A DNA stretch of 64,000 bases, taken from assembly GCA_947176895.1 (NCBI GenBank), contig CAMWSK010000006.1:27417-91416 (forward strand), written 5' to 3'. The position numbers were made by a program, and so were the translations under genes. The notes under the pieces are model-generated. The model saw only the letters and a list, made by a program, of their open reading frames with translations. It did not search any database and was not told the DNA's origin. Position 1 is the stretch's first letter. Each line of letters begins with the position of its first letter. Of the stretch, positions 1 to 8,283 are shown piece by piece. This DNA comes from an uncultured Prevotellaceae bacterium. Its GTDB lineage: Bacteria > Bacteroidota > Bacteroidia > Bacteroidales > Bacteroidaceae.

Positions 1-1
1 C

Positions 2-2671
2 CGCACCAAGATGGTGATTCCCACCGCTGCCGGCGAGGGTTCTTATTACAAGACCTCCGACGGCGAGCTGCACACCGACGGCACTACGCCCAATTACATC
101 AAACTCGCCTCTTCGGCCAACAACTACTGGAACAAGCGCGGCGACTACCTGGCCCTGTGGAACTCCGGTTCCGCCATCGGCGACAACGGCTCCACTTTCT
201 ATATCGAGGAAACCGTTCCAAGCGATGAACTGCTCTATGCCGAGTTCAACACCGTTGAGGCCGGCGACCGCCCCGAGGACATCAACGACTTCTCCCTTTG
301 GTACAACGTGCCCGTGGTACACACCGGCGTGAGCGACACCTGGATGGAGTACGCCCTGCCCATCGGCAACGGCCAGATTGGCGCCACCATCCGCGGCGGC
401 CTGTTCCAGGACGAAATCCAGTTCAACGAGAAGACCCTGTGGGAGGGATCTACCGCCAACAGCAACCAGGGATGGTACCAGAACTTCGGCAGCATCATGG
501 TGGTGGACAAGAGCGGCAGCTTCTCGCTGGCCGACGACAGCAAGCCTGTGAAGGCCTATAACCGCTACCTCGACATCATCGACGGCGTGGCCGGCGTGAA
601 CTATAAGAGCAGCGACGAGCAGACCGGCTACAAGCGCCGCTACTTCGTGTCTGCCACCGACCGCGCCCTGGTGGCGCATTACGAGGCTGAGGGCACCGAC
701 AAGCTCACCCTCAACTTCACTTACCGGCCCGACAAGCAAATCAACGCAAGCGCCGTGACCTATGCCGACGGCACCGCCACCTTCAGCGGCAAGCTGAGCG
801 TGGTGAGCTACAACACCCAATTCAAGGTGCTGGCCGATGAGGGTGCCACCATCACCACCTCTGAGGACGGCATCCGCGTGGAGAACGCCGAGTGGGCCAA
901 TCTGGTGATGGCTGCCGCCACCGACTACGATGCCACCAAGAGCGGATGCGTGAGCGGAGAGACTGCACAGCAGATTGCCCAAAAGGTGGCCGACCGCGTA
1001 AGCGCTGCCGCCGCACAGCCCTTCGAGACGCTGCTGGCCAGCCACACCGCCAAGCACAGCGGGCTGATGAACCGCACCACCTTCACCATCGGCGAGAAGA
1101 GCGACAAGACCACCGAGGACCTCATCAAGTTCTACAACGCCGCTGCCGCGAACAAGACCACTCCCGAAGGACTCTACCTCGAGAGCCTCTACTTCCAGTA
1201 TGGCCGCTACTTCACCATCGGTGCCAACCTGGACACTGAGATTCATGCGCCCAGCAACCTGCAAGGCATCTGGAACGACCGTTCCAACACCCCCTTCTGG
1301 CATTGCGACATCCACGCCGACATCAACGTGCAGATGAACTACTGGCCCGCCGACCCCACCAACCTCAGCGAGCTTCACCGTCCCTTCCTCGACCACATCA
1401 TCGACCTGGCTTCTGCCCCCAACTCACCTTGGGCTGCCCTGGCCACGAAGAATGCAGGCAAGGCCGGCGGTTGGGCCGTGGCCGTGGAGAACAACATTTT
1501 CGGCGGCAGCTCCACCTGGTGCAACGGAAGCATCAAGACCTGCGGCGCCTGGTATGTGAGCCACCTGTGGCGCTACTACCAATACACGCTGGACCGCGAG
1601 TTCCTGAAGAAAGCCCTGCCCGTGATGTATGACTACTGCCTCTACACCAAGAACATCTCCACCAAGGACAGCAACGGCCTGTGGGAGATCAAGGACGAGT
1701 GGAGCCCCGAGCACGGACCCGGCGATGTCACCGCCTTCGCACAGCAGACCAGCTACGAGGCCCTGGACGAGGTGTTCAAGGCACATGCCGAGCTGGGCGA
1801 TGAGTCTCCCCTCACCGAGGAGCAGCTGGCAGTCATCCAAGACCTGTATGACAACTTCGACAAGGGCTTGTGGACCGAGACCTCCGATGGCAAGATCATG
1901 ATCAGCGAGTGGAAGAACAATGCCCTGCAGGACCAGGGCCACCGCCACCTCTCTCACCTCATGTGCCTCTATCCCTTCGAGCAGGTAAGCCCCTACGACG
2001 AGACCGAGGAAGGCAAGAAGCTGTTCCGGGCCGCCTACAACGGCATGATTGCCCGCAACGGCGATGTGACCGGATGGTCCATGGGTTGGCAGACCAACAC
2101 CTACGCCCGTCTGCTCGACGGCGACCGGGCCCGCAAGAACCTGACCCTGGCCCTGCGCCACTCCACCAGCTACGTTATCGCCATGGGCGGCCAGGGCGGT
2201 TGCTACTACAACCTGTTCGATGCTCACTCTCCCTTCCAGATTGACGGTAACTATGGTTGCACCAGCGGTATCGCCGAGATGCTCGTGCAGGGCTACGACG
2301 GCGTTGTCACCCTCCTGCCCGCACTGCCCTCGGCTTGGCAGAACGGCACTGTGACCGGTCTGAAAGCCCAGGGCAACTACCTGGTGGACATCACCTGGAC
2401 CGACGGCAAGGCTGCCGAGGCCAAGATTACCAACGGCCTGAACGAGAAGCGTGTGGTGAAGGTGCGCTACGACGGCCAGGTGGATGCCTATGAGATTGAG
2501 GCCAACGGCACCCTTACGCTCAGTCTTACGGATGGTCTTCCCACCGCCATCGCCGCTCCCGAAGCCCCTTTTCGTGAAACCGGCAAGGCCGTGTATGACC
2601 TGAGCGGCCGTCGCGTGAAGAAAGCCGCTAAAGGCGTGTACATCGTAGACGGACGCAAGGTAATCCGCTGA
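2..2671 (+). CDS. Glycoside hydrolase family 95 enzyme (alpha-L-fucosidase/galactosidase type), 5' truncated
   Basis: The reading frame is open to the left window edge, so the N-terminus is missing. GH95 enzymes remove terminal alpha-L-fucose or alpha-L-galactose from glycans. The family signatures appear in order: an LPIGNGQIGATIRGG stretch near residue 118, the catalytic-asparagine block (IHADINVQMNYWPA, about 432-446), the acid-containing WSPEHGPGD block (about 563) and the FQIDGNYG block with the base-activating Asp (about 741). About 90 residues before the catalytic domain look like a separate beta-rich module. The C-terminus (VYDLSGRRV...KGVYIVDGRKV) is a short secretion-type tail common in Bacteroidales, so the enzyme is probably exported. 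The first catalytic Asn of the usual HxNxN signature reads as Asp here. Substrate is not known. Confidence 0.9.
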   Translation, partial: RTKMVIPTAAGEGSYYKTSDGELHTDGTTPNYIKLASSANNYWNKRGDYLALWNSGSAIGDNGSTFYIEETVPSDELLYAEFNTVEAGDRPEDINDFSLWYNVPVVHTGVSDTWMEYALPIGNGQIGATIRGGLFQDEIQFNEKTLWEGSTANSNQGWYQNFGSIMVVDKSGSFSLADDSKPVKAYNRYLDIIDGVAGVNYKSSDEQTGYKRRYFVSATDRALVAHYEAEGTDKLTLNFTYRPDKQINASAVTYADGTATFSGKLSVVSYNTQFKVLADEGATITTSEDGIRVENAEWANLVMAAATDYDATKSGCVSGETAQQIAQKVADRVSAAAAQPFETLLASHTAKHSGLMNRTTFTIGEKSDKTTEDLIKFYNAAAANKTTPEGLYLESLYFQYGRYFTIGANLDTEIHAPSNLQGIWNDRSNTPFWHCDIHADINVQMNYWPADPTNLSELHRPFLDHIIDLASAPNSPWAALATKNAGKAGGWAVAVENNIFGGSSTWCNGSIKTCGAWYVSHLWRYYQYTLDREFLKKALPVMYDYCLYTKNISTKDSNGLWEIKDEWSPEHGPGDVTAFAQQTSYEALDEVFKAHAELGDESPLTEEQLAVIQDLYDNFDKGLWTETSDGKIMISEWKNNALQDQGHRHLSHLMCLYPFEQVSPYDETEEGKKLFRAAYNGMIARNGDVTGWSMGWQTNTYARLLDGDRARKNLTLALRHSTSYVIAMGGQGGCYYNLFDAHSPFQIDGNYGCTSGIAEMLVQGYDGVVTLLPALPSAWQNGTVTGLKAQGNYLVDITWTDGKAAEAKITNGLNEKRVVKVRYDGQVDAYEIEANGTLTLSLTDGLPTAIAAPEAPFRETGKAVYDLSGRRVKKAAKGVYIVDGRKVIR

Positions 2672-2701
2672 TTGCAGCGAGGGATTCCTTACTGATTATA
2701 T

Positions 2702-2754
2702 AGCCCCCGACGTGTGGCGGTCCTCTCTGAGGAGCCGGCCGCCCGTCGGGGGCT
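2702..2754 (+). terminator. Rho-independent terminator after the GH95 gene
   Basis: An 11-bp perfect outer stem (AGCCCCCGACG with CGTCGGGGGCT) encloses a second paired region (GGCGGTCCTC with GAGGAGCC) and is followed by TTTT. It lies 30 bp after the stop codon. Confidence 0.85.
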
Positions 2755-2918
2755 TTTCGCTTGTTTTGTTCTCTCCTCGAATTGCGCGGAACGGGTGTTT
2801 GACTCGGCCTACATCACCCGCATCGTTAAAGAGGTGGGTGTAGCAGTACCCCGCGATTTTCTCGTCATGCGTACGGAAAAAGATAGGGGATATGCGGTTC
2901 AATAAGAATAAATTTCAT

Positions 2919-2926
2919 TATTTTTG
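2919..2926 (+). promoter_or_regulatory. Candidate -7 promoter box for the structured RNA
   Basis: TATTTTTG matches the Bacteroidetes -7 consensus TAnnTTTG. No convincing TTTG is seen at -33. A transcript from here would begin near 2933, just before the closing stem of the structured RNA. Confidence 0.5.
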
Positions 2927-2932
2927 CAAGGT

Positions 2933-3199
2933 GATAGGGGAAACTCTGTCCGCATCTTATCGAAAAATTGACGAAGCGTTATGCTGTCTCCAAGTCGGGA
3001 ACGTAGGAAATTCAAGACTTATCTGAGAGAAGGCATAGTGGTTCTCACGCGTATAGCGTGGGCTGCTATTTCACACCCTCAGAATAAAGGTACTTCCTAC
3101 GACCTCCGACTTCGAGCGTGGCATATCGGCACCACGCTTCTTGCATGTATATAACTGTCCTTCGTGGTGCCGTGGAAGGACGCGGATTTTACAAAGTTA
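2933..3199 (+). ncRNA. Structured RNA or 5' leader of unknown class
   Basis: No protein is supported here, but pairing by eye is extensive. A closing stem pairs 2942-2953 with 3182-3198 (one mismatch and one bulge). Inside is a 121-nt irregular hairpin (2992-3112): 7 bp, a small internal loop, 8 bp, CTGAG/CTCAG, then a G-U rich helix and a CACGC-GTATA-GCGTG tip. Two further hairpins follow (3115-3138 and 3157-3181). Several pairs are G-U, as expected if the RNA rather than the DNA is selected. The fold ends 14 nt before the next ATG, so it may be a regulatory leader. An independent RNA, for example 6S-like, is the alternative. It lacks the signatures of tmRNA, SRP RNA and RNase P RNA. Confidence 0.55.
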
Positions 3200-3212
3200 T
3201 GAGTAGATTACT

Positions 3213-3893
3213 ATGAAAAAGCTTTTTGCAGGTGTCCTCTTGAGCCTGTTTGCTGTAAGCGCAAGTGCCCAACTTATGCGTAGTGAGGAGTTGGAGACGT
3301 ATGCAAAGGAGAAGTATGGTGAGAAGTGGGCGGATGCGGCAGCCGCGCTGGGTGAGGAACTGAAGTTGGACAAGAACAACTCACTCACCTATCAGCAGGT
3401 CATTGATTGTGGGGCCTCCACGAAAGCCCAACTTTATGTGGTTTTGAACTATTGGTTTACGGCATCTTTCAACGATGCAAATTCCGTAATCAAACTGAAT
3501 GACAAGGAGAGCGGAACGATTATTGCGAGCGGTTATGTTTCTGAAATTGCGGGTCACGTGGGAGGCATGAACGCTTATGACGTGAGCATCAAACCCATAA
3601 TTAAAGTTGATATCAAGGATGGTAAGGTTAGAGTTACCTATACGGTTCAATGCTACGAGGTGGAAAAGGCCGCCGGTGGTGGCATAATGGGAGCGATGAG
3701 CGGAGCAAAAGCTGTGCAGGTGTCCGAGAAGTGGCCCTTGGAGAAATGTTATCCCTTTGTGGAAAAGGATAAGCATAAGAAGACTTCTTCCAAGGCTCTT
3801 GTGATGGCACACGCTTATTCCAATGTGATTATGGATAAGATTGAGGAGGCCGTGAAGAATGGTCTTGTGGGTAATGAGGACAGTGATTGGTGA
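3213..3893 (+). CDS. DUF4468-like exported protein
   Basis: A 226-residue protein with a clear signal peptide (about residues 1-19, cleavage after ASA-Q). The mature part alternates predicted helices and strands and resembles the DUF4468 proteins (a TBP-like fold) common in Bacteroidales, whose function is unknown. The ATG at 3213 is preferred because the signal peptide starts there. A five-codon frame (ATG at 3199) ends in a TGA that overlaps this ATG as ATGA, so the main gene may be translationally coupled to a minigene at the end of the structured leader. A second DUF4468-like gene lies at 24800. No operon partner is seen. Confidence 0.65.
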   Translation: MKKLFAGVLLSLFAVSASAQLMRSEELETYAKEKYGEKWADAAAALGEELKLDKNNSLTYQQVIDCGASTKAQLYVVLNYWFTASFNDANSVIKLNDKESGTIIASGYVSEIAGHVGGMNAYDVSIKPIIKVDIKDGKVRVTYTVQCYEVEKAAGGGIMGAMSGAKAVQVSEKWPLEKCYPFVEKDKHKKTSSKALVMAHAYSNVIMDKIEEAVKNGLVGNEDSDW

Positions 3894-3908
3894 TACCCGC
3901 CCTTTAGG

Positions 3909-4016
3909 TTAACGTGAGTCCGATGAATTGTGGTTCACGACCCCCTGAACATTACTTATATTCGTGGCCTAATGAACGTTTCGGGTTTATTCCGATTTCA
4001 TCGAACTCGCGTAAAA
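3909..4016. repeat. Imperfect inverted repeat, copies of a dispersed motif
   Basis: The left arm (AACGTGAGTCCGATGAA, 3911-3927) is roughly the reverse complement of the right arm (about 3986-4014, read leftwards as ACGCGAGTTCGATGAAA then TCGGAATAAACCCG). Similar sequence occurs at 27914-27940 and 61747-61784. It is non-coding, between convergent genes. Confidence 0.6.
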
Positions 4017-4024
4017 CAAACAAG

Positions 4025-4060
4025 CAATCCCCTCGTCCGCATACACGGGCGAGGGGATTG
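4025..4060. terminator. Bidirectional terminator between DUF4468 gene and ilvC
   Basis: A perfect 11-bp stem (CAATCCCCTCG with CGAGGGGATTG) with extra pairing near the loop. It sits between convergent genes and can serve both strands. Confidence 0.75.
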
Positions 4061-4083
4061 TTATCTACGTTGGGTGTAGAGGC

Positions 4084-5127
4084 TTAGTTGTTCTCGGGGC
4101 GGAGCTGGCGTACAACCTCGGCGGTGCGCCACATCTCACTCTCGTGCAGGGCGGCCAACTCCTTCTCCAAGCCTACGCGGTAGTCGGGCTTCGAGTTGGC
4201 GTCGATGCTGATCTGGGCCTCGTTGCCGGTCTTCACACTATAGTAGAGCTTCTCCACCACGGGCTTGATGGCATCGTGGAAGGGACCCATCCAGTCGAGA
4301 GCACCACGCTGGGCGGTGGTGGAACAGTTGGCATACATCCAGTCCATACCCTTCTGTGCGAACAGGGGCATCAAGCTTTGGGTCAGCTCTTCCACGGTCT
4401 CGTTGAAGGCCTCGGAGGGAGTATGTCCGTTCTCGCGCAGCACTTCATACTGGGCCAGCAGCAGGCCTTGGATGGCACCCATCAGGCTGCCGCGCTCGCC
4501 GGTGAGGTCGGAAGTGGCCTCGCGCTGGAAGGTGGTCTCGAAGAGGTAGCCGGAACCGATGCCGATGCCCAGAGCCAGGGTGCGCTCCAGGGCGCGGCCC
4601 GTGTAGTCCTGATACACGGCGTAGGAACTGTTCAGGCCGCGGCCTTCGAGGAACATGGTGCGCAGGCTGGTGCCGCTGCCCTTGGGGGCCACCATAATCA
4701 CGTCGATGTCTTTCTGGGGCACACAGCCTGTGCGGTCGTTCCAGGTGATGGCAAAGCCGTGGGAGAAGTAGAGGGCGTCACCGGGGTTGAGGCACTCCTT
4801 CAGGGTGGGCCACACGCTCATTACGGCGGCGTCGGAGAGCAGACACATCACGATGGTTGCCTTTTTGGCGGCCTCCTCGATGCTGAAGAGGGTCTGTCCG
4901 GGCACCCATCCGTCGGCGATGGCCTTCTCATAGGTCTTTCCCTGGCGCTGGCCCACGATCACGTTGAAGCCGTTGTCGCGCAGGTTGCAGGCCTGGCCGG
5001 GACCCTGCACGCCATAGCCGATGACGGCGATGGTCTCGTCTTTGAGCACTTCACGGGCTTTGTCGAGGGGGAACTCTTCGCGGGTCATCACCTCTTCGAT
5101 GACTCCGCCGAAATTCATTTTTGCCAT
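4084..5127 (-). CDS. ilvC: Ketol-acid reductoisomerase
   Basis: This enzyme converts acetolactate or acetohydroxybutyrate to the dihydroxy acid in valine, leucine and isoleucine synthesis, using NAD(P)H and Mg2+ in the cytosol. At 347 residues it has the short-form length. The nucleotide-binding loop GYGVQGPGQA is at 37-46. The EATSDLTGERG stretch carries the metal-binding Asp and Glu, and helical repeats follow to the C-terminus. It is the last gene of the leftward ilv operon, about 45 bp after the thioesterase gene, and ends at the hairpin at 4025. Nothing in it is unusual. Confidence 0.97.
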   Translation of the reverse strand: MAKMNFGGVIEEVMTREEFPLDKAREVLKDETIAVIGYGVQGPGQACNLRDNGFNVIVGQRQGKTYEKAIADGWVPGQTLFSIEEAAKKATIVMCLLSDAAVMSVWPTLKECLNPGDALYFSHGFAITWNDRTGCVPQKDIDVIMVAPKGSGTSLRTMFLEGRGLNSSYAVYQDYTGRALERTLALGIGIGSGYLFETTFQREATSDLTGERGSLMGAIQGLLLAQYEVLRENGHTPSEAFNETVEELTQSLMPLFAQKGMDWMYANCSTTAQRGALDWMGPFHDAIKPVVEKLYYSVKTGNEAQISIDANSKPDYRVGLEKELAALHESEMWRTAEVVRQLRPENN

Positions 5128-5171
5128 AGTTGTTTTGTTTTGATGGTTTATTTTGTTGTTGCTTGTTATCG

Positions 5172-5948
5172 TCAGTCGCGGGGGAAGAGGGTGAGGCGTG
5201 CCTGCACGGCCGTCTCGCCGTCGGGCTTCTTGACATCCACCAGCAGAACCTCATCGTCCTGTTCCCATTCGGTGCAGAGGCTGAGCACGTCGCCCTGGTA
5301 GCTCTCGCTCTTGTAGGCGATGTCCAGCCGGCGGATGCCCCGGGTGTGTTGTTCGTGGTTGAGCAGGTTGACGATGTGCTCCACGTATTTCATGCTGTTG
5401 ATGTGGCCGTTGATGTCCACGTCGCTGTAGTAGGTCTGCACTTGGCGTGCCGGTGTGGCGTTGCGGATGCGCAGGGTGCGCATGTCGCTGATGGGGCAGG
5501 GCTTCTCCTCTTCGCTGACAATCCAGTTGAGCAGTTCGCCGCCTCGGAACGTGAGCAGGTCGGCCGGCTTGCGTGTTTGCGTGTTGATCATCGCCCAGAT
5601 GCTCCGTCCGTAGCCCAAGGGTGTGCCGTCGGGCAGGGTGAGGCTGAAGAAACGGGTGGTGAAGAGGCGGATGGCACCGGCCACCCATGTGGAGATGTCG
5701 ATGGTTTCACCCAGTTGGGGGATGCGGTTGAGTTCGACACTGAAGCGCGAGAGTACCCACGTGTGTTGCTCCTTCATCAGGTCGGGGATGCCCCATCCGC
5801 GCTGACCGGAGTGCTTGCCTGCGGCGTTGAGCATGTCGTTGCAGAGCACGCCCGGGAACACTCGGTTGTTGAAGTCGACGTGGAAAGGCTCGATGAAATC
5901 GGGATAGGTGCTTATCTTGTCTTGTATGTTTGCCATGGTGTGTGTCAT
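5172..5948 (-). CDS. Acyl-ACP thioesterase
   Basis: A 258-residue double hot-dog protein of the acyl-ACP thioesterase family (PF01643 type), which releases fatty acids from acyl carrier protein. The second hot-dog holds the family motif DVDINGHINSMKY (about residue 170), with the catalytic Asn/His context. The start is taken at the ATG that overlaps the ilvN stop as ATGA. A second Met four residues later is an alternative. Its place between ilvN and ilvC is conserved in Bacteroidales. A link between branched-chain precursors and fatty-acid turnover is plausible but inferred. Confidence 0.88.
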   Translation of the reverse strand: MTHTMANIQDKISTYPDFIEPFHVDFNNRVFPGVLCNDMLNAAGKHSGQRGWGIPDLMKEQHTWVLSRFSVELNRIPQLGETIDISTWVAGAIRLFTTRFFSLTLPDGTPLGYGRSIWAMINTQTRKPADLLTFRGGELLNWIVSEEEKPCPISDMRTLRIRNATPARQVQTYYSDVDINGHINSMKYVEHIVNLLNHEQHTRGIRRLDIAYKSESYQGDVLSLCTEWEQDDEVLLVDVKKPDGETAVQARLTLFPRD

Positions 5949-6553
5949 CTGTTTTGTTGCCGGCGCTCCAGATAGCGGTCGAGCTGTTCCACAGTGCTTT
6001 TGGTGACGGCGATATGGCCCGAGCGTACGAACTGGAGCACGGCACCCACGGCGTTGAGCCGTTCGTAGAGTTGCAGGATTTCCTCTGTGCGCCCTTTCTT
6101 CTCCACGATGGCATAGGTGGGGTTGACCTCCACGATGCGTGCGCCCAGGTCGCGTATGATGAGGTTGACCCTCTGGTCCTGCAGCATCACGGGCGTGGAG
6201 ATTTTCACCAGGGCCACCTCGATGGTGAAGATCTGGTCGGTGGTGTAGTAGCGTGCCTGCAGCACGTCAATCTTCTTTTCAATCTGTTTGGTGAGCATCT
6301 TGGCCATCTCTTCCTGACAGAAGCAGGTGATGGTGTATTTGTGCACTCCGGGTGTGGAGCTGGCACACACGTTGAGGCTTTCGATGTTCACCTGGCGGCG
6401 TGTGAACACGGCAGTTATCTGGTTGAGGATGCCGGCCTGGTTCTCGCTATATATAAGTATGGTGTAGAGCGTGCCGTCCTGCACTTTGTTGAAGCATTTG
6501 CCACAGGTGTTGCAGTCGCCGCACTCCACGGCCTGGTATTTCGTGTTCTCCAT
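5945..6553 (-). CDS. ilvN: Acetolactate synthase small (regulatory) subunit with Cys-rich N-terminus
   Basis: The regulatory ACT-domain subunit that binds end products and activates the large subunit. The ACT domain begins near residue 29 (LYTILIYSENQAGILNQI) and is followed by the usual second domain. Length is 202. The first 20 residues hold a C-x2-C-x2-C-x2-C cluster (ECGDCNTCGKC), which I do not recall from typical IlvN. The extension looks real, because its ATG lies 5 bp after the ilvB stop and the next in-frame candidate is only a GTG inside it. It may bind metal, which is inference. Confidence 0.92.
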   Translation of the reverse strand: MENTKYQAVECGDCNTCGKCFNKVQDGTLYTILIYSENQAGILNQITAVFTRRQVNIESLNVCASSTPGVHKYTITCFCQEEMAKMLTKQIEKKIDVLQARYYTTDQIFTIEVALVKISTPVMLQDQRVNLIIRDLGARIVEVNPTYAIVEKKGRTEEILQLYERLNAVGAVLQFVRSGHIAVTKSTVEQLDRYLERRQQNR

Positions 6554-6558
6554 AATGG

Positions 6559-8256
6559 TCAGTTTATTTCAAGCAACATCTCGTCTACGTTCGAGCCCGG
6601 CGGTGTCATGGGCAGCACGTTGTCCTCCTCCATCACGCCGCATTGCAGCAGGAAGGCACCGGGTGTGGCAATCATCTCTCGGATGGCCTCGTCCAGCTCT
6701 TCGCGGCGTGTGACGGTGCGGCTGGGGATGCCGTAGGCCGAGGCCACCTGGCAGAAGTCGGGGTTGGTCATGGGGGTGAAGGAGTATCGCCGGTTGAAGA
6801 ACATGTATTGCCACTGGCGCACGTTGCCCAGGAAGTTGTTGTTGAGCAGAATCATCTTCACGGGAACGCCGTATTCCATGATGGTCCCGAACTCCTGCAG
6901 GGTCATCTGCAGTCCGCCGTCGCCGGCAAACATACACACCGTGCGGTCGGGGGCGCCGAAGCAGGCGCCGATGGCGGCGGGAATGCCGAAGCCCATGGTG
7001 CCGCAACCGCCGCTGGTGATAACACTATGAGGCAACGTATATTGAAAGTATTTGCAGCCGAACATCTGGTTCTGCCCCACATCGGTCACCAAGACGGCCT
7101 TGTTTTCGGTCAGTTCGCTTACGCGGCGCACCACCTCGCCCATTCTCAGGTCTCCCTCCTTGGGATGAATGGCGGGTTCCACCACTTTGTGGTTTTCCTT
7201 TTCCTTATAGGGTGCGAAGCCGTCTATCCAGGCTTTGTGGGTGGCGGCGTCCACCAGTTCGGTCACGCGCCGCAGGGTGTCCTTGCAGTCGCCCACCACG
7301 CTCAGCGTGCACTTCACGTTCTTGTTGATTTCGCTGGGGTCGATGTCGAAGTGGATGATCTTGGCCTGGCGTGCATAGGTGTCGATGTTTCCCGTCACGC
7401 GGTCGTCAAAGCGCATGCCGATGGCGATGAGCAGGTCGCACTGGTTGGTCATCACGTTGGGCGCAAGGTTGCCGTGCATGCCCAGCATGCCCATGTTCAG
7501 GGGGTGGTCCGTGGGCAGTGCGCTCAGTCCGAGCAACGTGCATCCGGCGGGCATCTGTGCTTTCTCCAGCAGAGCCTTCAACTCCTCGTGTGCTCCTGCC
7601 AACTCCACGCCCTGGCCCACCAGCACCAGGGGCTTCACGCTCTGGTTGATCATCATGGCGGCGCGGCGGATGGTGTCGTCAGTGGGCACGGGCACCGGGT
7701 CGTAGGAGCGGATGAAGTCCACCCGGGCCGGCTGATAGTCCACCATGCCCGTCTGTGCGTTTTTGGTGAAGTCCAGCACCACGGGGCCGGGTCGTCCGCT
7801 TCGCGCGATGAAGAAAGCGCGGCTCACGGCCCAGGCGATGTCCTCGGGTCGGCGTATCTGGTAGGCCCATTTGGTGATAGGTTGGGTGACGCCGATGACG
7901 TCCACCTCCTGAAAGGCGTCGGTGCCCAGCATGGCGGCACCCACTTGTCCGCAGATGACCACCACGGGTGTGGAGTCCATCATGGCGTCTGCGATGCCCG
8001 TGATGGTGTTCATGGCGCCCGGTCCGCTGGTCACGATGGCCGTTCCCACGCGTCCGCTGACGCGTGCATAGCCTTGTGCGGCGTGCACGGCACCTTGCTC
8101 GTGGCGCACCAGGATATGGTGCAGAGTGTCTTTATGGTCGTATAGTGCGTCGTAGGTGGGCATGATGGCGCCTCCGGGATAGCCGAACAGCGTGTCCACG
8201 CCCTCGTGCTCCAGGCTGCGCATCAGCGCTTCCGCTCCGGTAATCGTGTTGCTCAT
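6559..8256 (-). CDS. ilvB: Acetolactate synthase large (catalytic) subunit
   Basis: A thiamine-diphosphate enzyme that condenses pyruvate with pyruvate or 2-oxobutyrate. Its 565 residues contain the catalytic-Glu region near residue 51 (VRHEQGAVHAAQGYAR), the central FAD/binding domain and the ThDP motif GDGGLQMTLQEF...LLNNN (about 440-470). It sits 27 bp downstream of ilvD and 5 bp upstream of ilvN, so the large and small subunits are made together. It has full length and no visible defect. Confidence 0.97.
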   Translation of the reverse strand: MSNTITGAEALMRSLEHEGVDTLFGYPGGAIMPTYDALYDHKDTLHHILVRHEQGAVHAAQGYARVSGRVGTAIVTSGPGAMNTITGIADAMMDSTPVVVICGQVGAAMLGTDAFQEVDVIGVTQPITKWAYQIRRPEDIAWAVSRAFFIARSGRPGPVVLDFTKNAQTGMVDYQPARVDFIRSYDPVPVPTDDTIRRAAMMINQSVKPLVLVGQGVELAGAHEELKALLEKAQMPAGCTLLGLSALPTDHPLNMGMLGMHGNLAPNVMTNQCDLLIAIGMRFDDRVTGNIDTYARQAKIIHFDIDPSEINKNVKCTLSVVGDCKDTLRRVTELVDAATHKAWIDGFAPYKEKENHKVVEPAIHPKEGDLRMGEVVRRVSELTENKAVLVTDVGQNQMFGCKYFQYTLPHSVITSGGCGTMGFGIPAAIGACFGAPDRTVCMFAGDGGLQMTLQEFGTIMEYGVPVKMILLNNNFLGNVRQWQYMFFNRRYSFTPMTNPDFCQVASAYGIPSRTVTRREELDEAIREMIATPGAFLLQCGVMEEDNVLPMTPPGSNVDEMLLEIN

Positions 8257-8283
8257 ACAGATATATGTCTCCTGTTCTCGTTC

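Noticed and set aside
2933..3199. RNase P RNA, tmRNA or SRP RNA
   Set aside because: The conserved core sequences of these RNAs are absent, although the overall fold is large.
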